A stretch of 25,500 nucleotides of DNA from JAKLDO01 sp035354435 (GTDB lineage: Bacteria; UBP6; UBA1177): assembly GCA_035354435.1 (NCBI GenBank), contig DAOQAY010000032.1:1-25500 (forward strand), written 5' to 3'. The notes beneath the pieces were generated by a model, which was not told where the DNA came from, did not search any database, and was given only the letters and a program-made list of their open reading frames with translations. A program made the position numbers and the translations under genes. Of the stretch, positions 1 through 7,718 are shown piece by piece; position 1 is the first letter of the stretch, and each line of letters opens with the position of its first letter.

Positions 1-864
1 GAAACAAAATCTCCAGTGATATTGCAGGTTTCAAAGGGTGCGAGGGATTATGCCAATTCGACACTTCTTCGCAATATGGCAAGAGGCGCAGTTGAATATG
101 CTCATGAACTGGGCTATGACATTCCGATAGTTCTTCATCTGGATCACGGTGGTGATTTTGAAATTTGCAAGGAATGTATCGACAATGGTTTCAGCTCTGT
201 CATGATCGACGGTTCGCATCATTCTTATGAAGAGAATATCGCTGTCACTAAAAAAGTTGTCGAATATGCCCATTCAAGAAAAGATTTCGTCACAGTTGAA
301 GGCGAGCTCGGTGTTCTTGCAGGTATCGAAGATGCCGTGTCTGCCGAGAAATCAACTTATACTCATCCAAGCGAAGTAATTGATTTCGTTGGTAAAACTG
401 GTGTCGATTCGCTTGCTATTTCAATAGGAACAAGCCACGGTGCAAACAAGTTCACACCTGAACAGTGCACAAGAACTGCTGAAGGAATTCTTGTTCCGCC
501 ACCACTTAGATTTGACATACTTGAAGAAATTGAAAAAAAACTTCCCGGTTTTCCGATAGTTCTTCATGGATCTTCTTCAGTTCCGCAAGATCTTATAAAA
601 ATGATAAATTCTTACGGCGGCAAAATGAAAGATGCTATCGGAATTCCTGAAGAGCAGCTCAGAAAAGCGGCGGCAAGTGCAGTATGTAAGATCAACATTG
701 ATAGTGACGGAAGGCTTGCAATGACAGCTGCTATTAGAAAAGTTCTTGTAGAAAAGCCATCTGAATTTGATCCGAGAAAGTATCTGGGACCTGCAAGAGA
801 TGCTTTAAAAGTAATATACAAACACAAAAATGTTAATGTTCTCGGAAGTGCAGGCAAGGCCTGA
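1..864 (+). CDS. fba: Class II fructose-bisphosphate aldolase, 5' end missing
   Basis: Cleaves fructose 1,6-bisphosphate to dihydroxyacetone phosphate and glyceraldehyde 3-phosphate (or the reverse) in glycolysis and gluconeogenesis; cytoplasmic, Zn2+-dependent. The frame is open from base 1, and codons before the first possible start (GTG at 16) read ETKSP, which fits the family just before VILQVSKGAR, so the gene begins upstream of the window. Family landmarks in order: LHLDHG (catalytic Asp and first zinc His), VMIDGSHH, VEGELGVLAGIED, the zinc-His segment SIGTSHGANKF, the zinc-His segment IVLHGSSS, and the phosphate-binding KINIDSDGR near the C-terminus. About 288 residues are present. 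ribF follows after six bases, so the two are probably co-transcribed. The family is certain; I did not try to separate subtypes beyond noting that it looks like the bacterial/protist type. Confidence 0.95.
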   Translation, partial: ETKSPVILQVSKGARDYANSTLLRNMARGAVEYAHELGYDIPIVLHLDHGGDFEICKECIDNGFSSVMIDGSHHSYEENIAVTKKVVEYAHSRKDFVTVEGELGVLAGIEDAVSAEKSTYTHPSEVIDFVGKTGVDSLAISIGTSHGANKFTPEQCTRTAEGILVPPPLRFDILEEIEKKLPGFPIVLHGSSSVPQDLIKMINSYGGKMKDAIGIPEEQLRKAAASAVCKINIDSDGRLAMTAAIRKVLVEKPSEFDPRKYLGPARDALKVIYKHKNVNVLGSAGKA

Positions 865-870
865 AATTAA

Positions 871-1824
871 ATGAAGATCTATTATTCTCTGTCCTCTTTT
901 CCGAAAGATCAGAAAGTATCTCTGGTAATTGGCAATTTTGACGGAGTGCATCTGGGACATTGCCAGATTATCAATGAGTGCAGGAAAAACAACGGGTTAT
1001 GCGCTGTTCTTACATTCGATGTCCACCCCAGAGAATTCCTTTTTCCCGATTTTCCTCCCGGCAGGCTTACTCTGAAAAATGAAAAATATACATTTCTTGA
1101 AAGCCTTGGTGTCGATGTGATACTGGAGCTTCCTTTTTCGGAGTATCATTCGATTGAGCCGATAGTTTTTCTTGATATGCTGAACTGTTCGCTGAATATC
1201 GAATCGATCACAGTCGGTTTTAATTTCTTTTTTGGAAAGAATCAGAGAGGAAATGCCGATCTTCTTTACTGGTGGGGAAGGTCGTCAGGAGTTAAAATAA
1301 CAGTTGTACCTCCTTTTGTTAAGAACGGGATGAGGGTCAGTTCGACATCAATAAGAGAGTTCATTCTTGAAGGTGAATTAACTAAGTCCTTGAGTTTTTT
1401 GCTGTTTCCGTTTGTGATATCAGGTTGTGTCAAGAAAGGCGATCAGATTGGAAGGAAATTGAATTTTCCTACTTTGAATTTAAGTGTTCCGCCGAAAATG
1501 ATACCGCCCGATGGAGTTTACCTTACTCAGACAGTCATATCAGGTGTTCAGAAAAGATCAGTTACCAACATTGGATACCGTCCGACAATCGATTCTGACT
1601 TTTTCGAAAGAAGGATCGAAACCTGGATTGTTGATGATAAAATAGATGAAATGTACGGTGCTGAAATTTCAGTTTATTTCCTCAAAAAAATTAGAAATGA
1701 AATAAAATTTTCCTCAAAAGAAAAACTTTCTGAAAGGATATTGAAAGATAGGGTCGAGTTTGTTGAGTTCTGGAATTTCAATAAAATCAAAGATTTGCCT
1801 GAAATAAAATTCCTGTTTGATTGA
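871..1824 (+). CDS. ribF: Bifunctional riboflavin kinase / FAD synthetase
   Basis: Phosphorylates riboflavin to FMN and adenylylates FMN to FAD in the cytoplasm. The 317-residue length is normal for the bifunctional enzyme. The N-terminal adenylyltransferase domain (about 15-165) carries the nucleotide-binding GNFDGVHLGH at 21-30, TFDVHPREF at 48-56, the VGFNFFFGKNQRG stretch near 115-127 and the SSTSIRE signature at 157-163. The C-terminal riboflavin kinase domain (about 180-305) carries GRKLNFPTLNL at 194-204, whose Pro-Thr binds the flavin/ATP, and NIGYRPT at 233-239. The ATG at 871 lies six bases after the aldolase stop with only a weak AAGG upstream, so translation may depend on coupling. 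The next gene, rpmB, has its own leader. Confidence 0.95.
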   Translation: MKIYYSLSSFPKDQKVSLVIGNFDGVHLGHCQIINECRKNNGLCAVLTFDVHPREFLFPDFPPGRLTLKNEKYTFLESLGVDVILELPFSEYHSIEPIVFLDMLNCSLNIESITVGFNFFFGKNQRGNADLLYWWGRSSGVKITVVPPFVKNGMRVSSTSIREFILEGELTKSLSFLLFPFVISGCVKKGDQIGRKLNFPTLNLSVPPKMIPPDGVYLTQTVISGVQKRSVTNIGYRPTIDSDFFERRIETWIVDDKIDEMYGAEISVYFLKKIRNEIKFSSKEKLSERILKDRVEFVEFWNFNKIKDLPEIKFLFD

Positions 1825-1841
1825 AATTGGCAGATAAAAAT

Positions 1842-1869
1842 TTGCATTTAAGTCACAAGTATGTATTAT
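1842..1869 (+). promoter_or_regulatory. Weak sigma70-like promoter candidate for rpmB
   Basis: In the 87-base gap before rpmB, TTGCAT (1842-1847) and TATTAT (1864-1869) are 16 bases apart. The -10 box is a 5/6 match but the -35 box only 3/6, so this is tentative. Confidence 0.3.
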
Positions 1870-1911
1870 CAGCCTGATTTTTGCTTTTGTAAATATTGAA
1901 TGGAGAACAAC

Positions 1912-2106
1912 ATGTCACGCAAATGTGAAATATGTGGAAAGAAACCGCAGTTCGGTCACAATGTAAGCCACGCAAACAACAAAACACAGAAGATACAGAA
2001 CCCCAATGTTCAGAAAGTAAAAACAAGAGATGTCGGCGGCAGCACAAAAAGAATTAATGTCTGCACAAGATGTCTCCGTTCTGGAAAAATTCAAAAAGCT
2101 GTCTAG
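1912..2106 (+). CDS. rpmB: 50S ribosomal protein L28, zinc-binding form
   Basis: Small structural protein of the large ribosomal subunit. The start at 1912 is preferred over an in-frame ATG at 1900 because GGAGA (1902-1906) sits five bases upstream and because family members begin close to the RKCEICGKKP segment. The product is 64 residues. It opens with CEICGKKPQFGHNVSH, the usual L28 N-terminus, and closes with VCTRCLRSGKI. The two CxxC pairs form a zinc site of the type seen in cysteine-containing L28 proteins, in contrast to zinc-free paralogues. It is a single-gene unit lying convergent to the aminotransferase gene, whose stop is about 30 bases away. Confidence 0.95.
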   Translation: MSRKCEICGKKPQFGHNVSHANNKTQKIQNPNVQKVKTRDVGGSTKRINVCTRCLRSGKIQKAV

Positions 2107-2137
2107 TTTGATCTGTCTGGATTTTCAGTAGATTATT

Positions 2138-3427
2138 CTATTTTCTTGAGTGTTCTATATCCGATAAAGCCGCTTTAAGTCTGTCCATGCCTTCAGCGAT
2201 ATTGTCCATACTTGTTGCATAGGAGAAACGGATGTAGCCGGGAAGTCCGAAGCTTTCTCCAGGAACTGCTGCAATATGAGCTTCATCAAGAAGGAAGTTT
2301 GCAAGATCAATACTTGAATTGATTTTATAATCACCGACAACGGAATTTATGTAATGTTTGAAATTGCAGAAAATATAGAATGCGCCTTCAGGATAGCAAG
2401 GCTTAAGTTCCGGAATTCTGCTAAGCTCATCGTACATGAAAAGTCTTCTTCTGTTAAATCTTTTTGCCATCATTTCGACATCGTTCTGACTTCCGTTGAG
2501 AGCTTCAACAGCGGCATACATTGCAATTGAATTGGCATTCGATGTCGTGTGGTCAAGGAAATATTTCATTCTTTCAATGATGTCTCTTGGTCCGGCAACA
2601 TAACCGATTCTCCAGCCTGTCATCGCATATGCTTTTGAAACGCCGTTAATTACGACAACATTTCTCTTGAATCTTTCTTTAACAACAGATGCACAGGAAA
2701 TATGCTGAACATTGTTATATACGAGTTTTTCATATATTTCATCGCTGATCACGATAATATTTCTTTCAGCAAGATAATTTACGATCTGCTCAAGGTCTTT
2801 CATCTCATAAACAGCACCGGTAGGATTGTTCGGAGAATTTATTACAACAGCTTTGGTTTTTTTAGTAATATAAGGCAGGACATCTTCAAGAGTAAGTTTG
2901 AACAATGATTCTTCTTTCGGATAGCAGAAAACGGGTTTTCCGCCAGCTAATTTAATCAGAGTCGAATAACTTACCCAGTAAGGAGCAGGAAGGATAACTT
3001 CGTCTCCGGGGCTTAATATTGCGTTCATAAGAGCACATATCCCATATTTGGCCCCGCTTGTTACAACAATATTGTTTTCATCAAAATGAAGATTATTCTC
3101 TCTCATGAATTTCTGTCTGATCGCTACTTTCAATTCAGGAATTCCCGATGAGTCTGTATATTTTGTCATTCCCATGTCGATTGCTTTTTTTGCTGCTTCT
3201 CTTATGTTCTTCGGCGTATCGAAATCAGGTTCTCCTGCAGAAAAAGAAATGACATTCATGCCCTGAGCATTCATTCTTTTTGCCTTGGCGGCAATCTCAA
3301 GAGTTGCTGATTTCTGAAGTATTGAAGTAGTTGTGCTCAGTCTTGACTGCTTTTCATCACATATCTGACCGTTCGGGGTTGTCTCATTGATACCTGCGGG
3401 TTCCATGTCCTTGTTTTTAGTAACCAT
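2138..3427 (-). CDS. Class I aspartate aminotransferase (PLP-dependent, subgroup I-gamma-like)
   Basis: Transfers an amino group between an amino acid, most likely aspartate, and a 2-oxo acid using pyridoxal phosphate. Of 429 residues, landmarks are SAGEPDFDTP at 63-72, the PNNPTG turn at 199-204, SDEIYEKLVY at 228-237 (Asp229 binds the pyridine nitrogen), the Schiff-base Lys265 in NGVSKAYAMTGWRIGY, and a substrate-carboxylate Arg in GYIRFSYA near the C-terminus. The start is supported by GAGGT four bases upstream of the ATG on the minus strand. About 28 polar residues precede the usual family N-terminus (LSTTTSILQKSATL), an extension with no targeting signal that I can see. Exact substrate preference (aspartate, prephenate, aromatic) cannot be read from sequence alone, so no symbol is given. 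Confidence 0.9.
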   Translation of the reverse strand: MVTKNKDMEPAGINETTPNGQICDEKQSRLSTTTSILQKSATLEIAAKAKRMNAQGMNVISFSAGEPDFDTPKNIREAAKKAIDMGMTKYTDSSGIPELKVAIRQKFMRENNLHFDENNIVVTSGAKYGICALMNAILSPGDEVILPAPYWVSYSTLIKLAGGKPVFCYPKEESLFKLTLEDVLPYITKKTKAVVINSPNNPTGAVYEMKDLEQIVNYLAERNIIVISDEIYEKLVYNNVQHISCASVVKERFKRNVVVINGVSKAYAMTGWRIGYVAGPRDIIERMKYFLDHTTSNANSIAMYAAVEALNGSQNDVEMMAKRFNRRRLFMYDELSRIPELKPCYPEGAFYIFCNFKHYINSVVGDYKINSSIDLANFLLDEAHIAAVPGESFGLPGYIRFSYATSMDNIAEGMDRLKAALSDIEHSRK

Positions 3428-3492
3428 TTTTACCTCACGACAATAAAGAAAATTGAAAATTACAATATTTTAAAAAGACCTTTACACCATTC

Positions 3493-3521
3493 AGTATATT
3501 GTTCTGGAATTGTTTAATCAA
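3493..3521 (-). promoter_or_regulatory. Sigma70-like promoter for the aminotransferase gene
   Basis: Read on the minus strand, TTGATT (complement of 3516-3521) and TATACT (complement of 3493-3498) are 17 bases apart. They match consensus 4/6 and 5/6. The pair lies in the gap between the upstream kinase gene and this gene and leaves a leader of about 60 bases. Confidence 0.5.
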
Positions 3522-3538
3522 GTAAAATTAAAGGGAGT

Positions 3539-5473
3539 TTAGTCGAAATTTTTTATCATTCTGATATGTTCGCCGGGCTTTAATTCAACAGGAAATATTT
3601 TGTCGATATTAAATTTAGGATTCTTAAACTGGATCTTGTGTGTTCCGGCCGGAAGAGAAAATTTGATGATGGGTGTTGATTTTATTAACTTTCCGTTAAT
3701 GTAAATGTTAGCCCAAGGCCTGCTGTTTATGCTTATAAAAGCCTCGATATCTTTTGCTATCTGGCTTTTTTTTGCTGTATTTTTCGGTTGATCGGAAGAA
3801 TTCGGTTTGACATTGCCTTCGGGTTGCTGGGGAACATTTTTCATGGGCTTTAAAATAAGACTCAGTTCCTTGTTTATATTGGCTGCAACCTTTCCTATGT
3901 TCTGCTCGACAGGATAATATCCGTCTTTTTCAGCTCTTATTAAAATATCAAGCCCCACAGGAATATTAACGAGAGTCGGTGTAACAGCTCCGGTTTTTTC
4001 TTCGTTTATGTATATTACAGCACCGTCAGGATCAGATTTTATGGTGAGCATTGTTTTCTGTTCACCGACTTTATACATTTTTACAACTTTGTTATAAATT
4101 TCACCGGTTTTTAAAACCACAGTTTCTTTTATATCGATGAATCCCTGCTTTTTTAGTTCGAGCTCGTGTGCGCCTGGCAGAACACCTTCTATTCTGCAAG
4201 GTGTTTCACACCTTTTCTGATACATTGTCCCTTCATTCAATGTCACGATCGTTTTAGGCTCAGAAGAGTCAATAAGCAGAGAACAGGTTTCTTTTTTGTC
4301 CTGAAGAACTAAAAACCCGAAATAGCTGATTGCCGAAACAATAAGTAAAACTGCCAGAGACATCGCAAGCTTCTTGCCTTTATTAGGTTTTATCGGTTCA
4401 ATATCATCTTCCGGGTCAGGATTGGATACAGGTCTGTAATTATAATTCTGATTTTGTGCAGGTCTAATGTTTTCAACAGGCTTTTGCAGTTTCTGATATT
4501 CTTCAAGTTTTGCAGTTTCCTCTTCAAGTTCATCAGCAAAAAATTCGCTCATAAAGTTCATCATGTCCTGACGGGAGAAGTTTTTGCTTGTAGAAAAACC
4601 GAATTTTTTAAGATCTTCGGAAAATTCACTCGCCCACTGATATCTTTCATCACGGTTTTTGGAAAGTGCTTTTAAAACAATTCTATCAAGTTCCGGAGAA
4701 ATATTGCTGTTAAACACACTTGGTGGCGGAACATCGGCTTTTCTGATTTTTTCAAGAGTTTCAACATCGTTTTTGCCCAGAAACAGTCTTTTTCCGGTAA
4801 GCATTTCAAAGAAAACAACACCAAGCGAAAAAATATCGCTTCTTCTGTCTATCGGCTGTCCGCTGACCTGTTCCGGAGACATATAGCTGAATTTTCCCTT
4901 GAGCATTCCGGCTTGTGTCTTTGTGGATTTGCTTTTTGCCTTGGCAATACCGAAATCTATGAGTTTTACGGTGCCTTCATAGGAAACGATCATATTCTGC
5001 GGAGAAATATCTCTGTGAACTATGTTGAGCGAGTTCATTTTATCATCAGTCTTTCTGTGTGCATAATCAAGCCCGTCGCAAACCTGTGAAATGATATATG
5101 CGCTCTGTTCAACCGGCATCAGAAGGTCGACCCTTTTCAATCTTTTTCTGATGGTTTTCAGGTCTTTTCCGTTAACGAGTTCCATTGCGATGAAATAAGT
5201 ATCTTCAATTTTGCCCAGTTCAAGTATCTGAACAATATTAGGATGTTGCAGCCTAACAGCGATCTTGGCTTCATCAATAAACATTTTGATAAATTCACCG
5301 TCTTCAGCAACCTCGGGAAGAATCTTTTTTATAGCAACAATTTTTTCAAAACCCTCAACGCCGAACATTTTGGCTTTAAAAACTTCAGCCATTCCGCCGA
5401 CATTTATAAGTTCAAGAAGATAGTATTTTCCGTACGATCTCGGGAGTTTGAAATCAGGTTTGCTGGTTTCCAT
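3539..5473 (-). CDS. Membrane-anchored Ser/Thr protein kinase with extracytoplasmic PEGA repeats
   Basis: Hanks-type protein kinase of 644 residues. The cytoplasmic kinase domain (about 17-290) has Lys49 in VAIKK, Glu68 in helix C, catalytic HRD at 153-155 (Asp155), Asn160, DFG at 173-175 and SPE at 199-201, so it should be active. The glycine loop is INVGGMAEV rather than GxGxxG, a variant that I associate with myxobacterial-type kinases. A charged, Asn/Pro-rich linker leads to one membrane helix (about 368-390). Outside are three PEGA-type beta modules (about 397-468, 474-542 and 578-642); the first holds CETPC at 422-426, a possible disulfide. Family knowledge suggests that the outer part senses or binds envelope material. 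No phosphatase or obvious substrate gene is adjacent. It probably starts its own transcript. Confidence 0.9.
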   Translation of the reverse strand: METSKPDFKLPRSYGKYYLLELINVGGMAEVFKAKMFGVEGFEKIVAIKKILPEVAEDGEFIKMFIDEAKIAVRLQHPNIVQILELGKIEDTYFIAMELVNGKDLKTIRKRLKRVDLLMPVEQSAYIISQVCDGLDYAHRKTDDKMNSLNIVHRDISPQNMIVSYEGTVKLIDFGIAKAKSKSTKTQAGMLKGKFSYMSPEQVSGQPIDRRSDIFSLGVVFFEMLTGKRLFLGKNDVETLEKIRKADVPPPSVFNSNISPELDRIVLKALSKNRDERYQWASEFSEDLKKFGFSTSKNFSRQDMMNFMSEFFADELEEETAKLEEYQKLQKPVENIRPAQNQNYNYRPVSNPDPEDDIEPIKPNKGKKLAMSLAVLLIVSAISYFGFLVLQDKKETCSLLIDSSEPKTIVTLNEGTMYQKRCETPCRIEGVLPGAHELELKKQGFIDIKETVVLKTGEIYNKVVKMYKVGEQKTMLTIKSDPDGAVIYINEEKTGAVTPTLVNIPVGLDILIRAEKDGYYPVEQNIGKVAANINKELSLILKPMKNVPQQPEGNVKPNSSDQPKNTAKKSQIAKDIEAFISINSRPWANIYINGKLIKSTPIIKFSLPAGTHKIQFKNPKFNIDKIFPVELKPGEHIRMIKNFD

Positions 5474-5515
5474 AGCAATTACACCATATGCACATTCAAA
5501 ATCAATTATCGAAGT

Positions 5516-5544
5516 ATATTATTTATTAAGAATACATAAGTCAA
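5516..5544 (-). promoter_or_regulatory. Sigma70-like promoter for the PEGA kinase gene
   Basis: On the minus strand, TTGACT (complement of 5539-5544, 5/6 match) is followed after 17 bases by TAATAT (complement of 5516-5521). A second possible -10, TATACT, sits three bases further on at 20-base spacing. It lies in the 102-base gap between the kinase gene and rnhC. Confidence 0.45.
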
Positions 5545-5575
5545 CAATTATTTAGAGAAGAAGCCGAAGCATTTT

Positions 5576-6505
5576 TTATTGAGATGTTTCCAGTTCAGAA
5601 ATGATTTTTCCTGTATAATTTGCGAAGTGCATTTTACATATTTTTTTCAAGCACTCTTCACCCATGTTTTTCCGTATTTCAGAGAGTAGAATATCAGCCT
5701 GTTCCCCGCTTCCGGAAATAAGATCAAATTTGTTTTCCAGTACAGAGGATGAGAGCTGTTTTAATGAATTGAGATATTCAGCTCTGGCAATTATTGAAGC
5801 AATGGCAACAGCTGGATTCTGTTCGGCCCGTACAATAAATTCGACCGGCACGCTCCCTGCAGCGGTGCTGATGATCCTGTTTATTGCCGGATTTTCGCTG
5901 AATCTGTCCACAATCAGTTTTTTTGCGTCAGTTCTTTTTTCAAACAGGATAGATATTGCTTTGGCATGAGCCCATGCAAGCATGGAATTGAGATTTTTTC
6001 CGTTCTTTGAAAGTTCACTATAAAAAGTGTTGTATCTTTCCGGCATTATTCTTACCGATGAGAAGGAGTCACGGAATTCCGAATAAATTCTGGAGTATAT
6101 GCCAAGTATTTTTTCGTTACTTAATTTCTTACTGTCCTTGATATCAAGTTTAAGGATATTTTTTTCTTTTTCACCGAAAATAAAACAACAGACGACAAGA
6201 GGTCCGAAAAAATCTCCTTTACCGGCTTCATCGCTTCCGGCAATATCAATAGATGTAAGAAGCATGTTCAGAATGTACCTGATCCTTTCATCTTTTACCA
6301 CAAACGAAAACCCTTTTTTGTCAGTGTGATATACTGCTACCGAAATTTCTTTTTTCGGGGCGTTTTTATCAATAACTTTGAAAGACATTCCATAGCCTAT
6401 TTCTTTAAAACTTTCGGGTTCAACGATGTATCCGTTATCAAGAATCGATGTGTATGCTCTTTCAGCAAATAAAGATAATTCTAAATCACTTGAGTATATT
6501 GCCAT
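5576..6505 (-). CDS. rnhC: Ribonuclease HIII
   Basis: Degrades the RNA strand of RNA-DNA hybrids (R-loops, primers) in the cytoplasm. The 309 residues divide into an N-terminal TBP-like substrate-binding domain (about 1-85), which distinguishes HIII from HII, and a catalytic domain. GSDEAGKGDFFGPL at 90-103 supplies Asp92 and Glu93; VDRFSE at 199-204 supplies Asp200 and probably Glu204, giving a D-E-D-E set as known for some HIII enzymes. DSKKL (124-128) and AEQNPAVAIASIIAR (227-241) are also typical. The first 20 bases overlap the end of the upstream DUF2520 gene, and a later start would cut into the TBP-like domain. The ribosome-binding site is weak, suggesting translational coupling. Confidence 0.93.
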   Translation of the reverse strand: MAIYSSDLELSLFAERAYTSILDNGYIVEPESFKEIGYGMSFKVIDKNAPKKEISVAVYHTDKKGFSFVVKDERIRYILNMLLTSIDIAGSDEAGKGDFFGPLVVCCFIFGEKEKNILKLDIKDSKKLSNEKILGIYSRIYSEFRDSFSSVRIMPERYNTFYSELSKNGKNLNSMLAWAHAKAISILFEKRTDAKKLIVDRFSENPAINRIISTAAGSVPVEFIVRAEQNPAVAIASIIARAEYLNSLKQLSSSVLENKFDLISGSGEQADILLSEIRKNMGEECLKKICKMHFANYTGKIISELETSQ

Positions 6506-7223
6506 TTTTAACTGCCGTGCTGATTAACTTGTTGATATTATTAAAAACAATTGACAAATCCTTATTCACAGTTTTCATTTGTTCAGTCTCTTTTTTTATA
6601 ACGGCAATATCACCTCTTGATGCAGGACCGGTAATTCCCTTTACTCCGGATTCAATAATGTTGCTGATGGATGATTTCATAAGTTGACCGATCAGTTTTC
6701 TGCTGTCTGAATCTGAAAATCCTTCTTTTTTGAGCATTTCAAAGGCTGTCAGGAAAAAATACTGAGTAAAATTGCCTGAGATCACAGCTGAAATGTGGTA
6801 AAATGGAGACGGTGCTGTTCCCGCATAGATAAATTGAAGTCCGGTATTTTCAAGGGCCGTTTCAACAGAATGGTTCTTTTGACCCCACAATGTGAAAATT
6901 ATTTCTGAAATATCTGTACTTTCAGAAATTGATGAATAAGGGTGGAAAAGAAAAATATTATCATCTTTAAAAGTTGTGGCTGCTGAAAAATGAATGATGT
7001 TTAACTGCGGATTATTATTGCTGATCTTTAAAATAACTTCAGATGTCGACTCATCACTTACTGCAACGAAAACAAATCCTGTTTCATTTAAAATAGAGCG
7101 GTCACGGCATTTTTTTACTGCAATTTTTCTGATGTTGAAAAAATTGGAAAATGCTGTGCCGACTTTTCCTTCTCCTATCAGAAAAAAATTCAATTCCGCC
7201 TCCGTCAATAATTCAGATGACAT
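6486..7223 (-). CDS. DUF2520 Rossmann-fold protein (putative NAD(P)-dependent oxidoreductase)
   Basis: A 245-residue soluble protein of the Rossmann-like/DUF2520 family. It has an N-terminal dinucleotide-binding loop, FLIGEGKVGTAF, with glycines at 17, 19 and 22. Then come VAVSDES (end of a beta strand), HFSAATTF and FHPYSSI, matching the family's HxSG and HPxxxF segments. The helical DUF2520 domain follows, with FYHISAVISGNF and the GITGPASRGD signature close to the C-terminus. The family resembles ketopantoate reductase and F420-linked oxidoreductases, but its substrate is not established. The ATG at 7223 is chosen over a TTG one codon earlier because AGGA lies four bases before it. It is probably co-transcribed with rnhC, which it overlaps by 20 bases. 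Confidence 0.85.
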   Translation of the reverse strand: MSSELLTEAELNFFLIGEGKVGTAFSNFFNIRKIAVKKCRDRSILNETGFVFVAVSDESTSEVILKISNNNPQLNIIHFSAATTFKDDNIFLFHPYSSISESTDISEIIFTLWGQKNHSVETALENTGLQFIYAGTAPSPFYHISAVISGNFTQYFFLTAFEMLKKEGFSDSDSRKLIGQLMKSSISNIIESGVKGITGPASRGDIAVIKKETEQMKTVNKDLSIVFNNINKLISTAVKNGNILK

Positions 7224-7275
7224 CAAATCCTAACCGTGCTGTTCAGGAAGTCAATTTTCAAACAACTGAATAATA

Positions 7276-7304
7276 TTGACAAAAATTGTTACAGGATTAA
7301 TAAA
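7276..7304 (+). promoter_or_regulatory. Promoter for the acyl carrier protein gene
   Basis: A perfect TTGACA at 7276-7281 stands in the divergent gap between the DUF2520 gene and acpP. The -10 box is less clear: the AT-rich stretch 7297-7306 contains TTAATA and TAAATA at 15 and 19 bases from the -35. A leader of roughly 65 bases would precede the GTG start at 7374. Confidence 0.5.
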
Positions 7305-7373
7305 TACAACTGAATGACGGAGTTAAGGGTGGTCCGTTCATTTGTTTTTTTTGTATCGTTTCAGGAGGGGGTT

Positions 7374-7616
7374 GTGAAAAGAGAGGAGATTGTTGAGAAA
7401 GTGATTGAACTGGCAGGCGAAAAACTGGCTGCCAATGTAAATGGAATTTCAGAGAAGACCTCGTTTCAGGAGGATCTGAATGCCGATTCAATTGATATAA
7501 CTGATTTTATTATGGAACTTGAGAGTGAATTTGATGTTGAGATCCCGGATGAGGACCTCGAAAAGATCAAAACTGTCAAAGATGCCTCGGACTATATTCT
7601 GAAAAGGCTTAACTGA
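7374..7616 (+). CDS. acpP: Acyl carrier protein
   Basis: Small acidic carrier of acyl chains in fatty-acid synthesis. The GTG at 7374 is chosen because a very strong AGGAGGGG (7363-7370) lies just upstream and the resulting 80-residue length is normal; upstream in-frame residues look non-coding. The phosphopantetheine attachment Ser39 lies in LNADSIDITDFIMELE, where Ile replaces the usual Leu of DSL, a conservative change. EFDVEIPDEDLEKIKTV matches helix II-III of AcpP closely. There is no fab gene beside it; valS is next, about 100 bases downstream. Being alone outside a fatty-acid cluster, it could be a specialised carrier, but its close match to AcpP argues for the housekeeping role. Confidence 0.9.
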   Translation: MKREEIVEKVIELAGEKLAANVNGISEKTSFQEDLNADSIDITDFIMELESEFDVEIPDEDLEKIKTVKDASDYILKRLN

Positions 7617-7718
7617 GTCTTTCAAGTTTCTGAAAAGACCTAAAAACTTTACTTTTTTTGATACACAGGTAAAAAATAGAGCGCTTTGATTATAACACTG
7701 TCTTCGGGAGTTTTTTGT

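Noticed and set aside
2107..2137. Bidirectional terminator between rpmB and the aminotransferase gene
   Set aside because: Only short imperfect pairings such as ATC/GAT are present, with no stable stem or T-tract.
7617..7659. Terminator-like structure after acpP (GTCTTT pairing with AAAGAC, T-run at 7653-7659)
   Set aside because: The stem is six mostly A-T pairs with a long loop, and the T-run begins 13 bases after the stem, so it does not have the form of a working intrinsic terminator.
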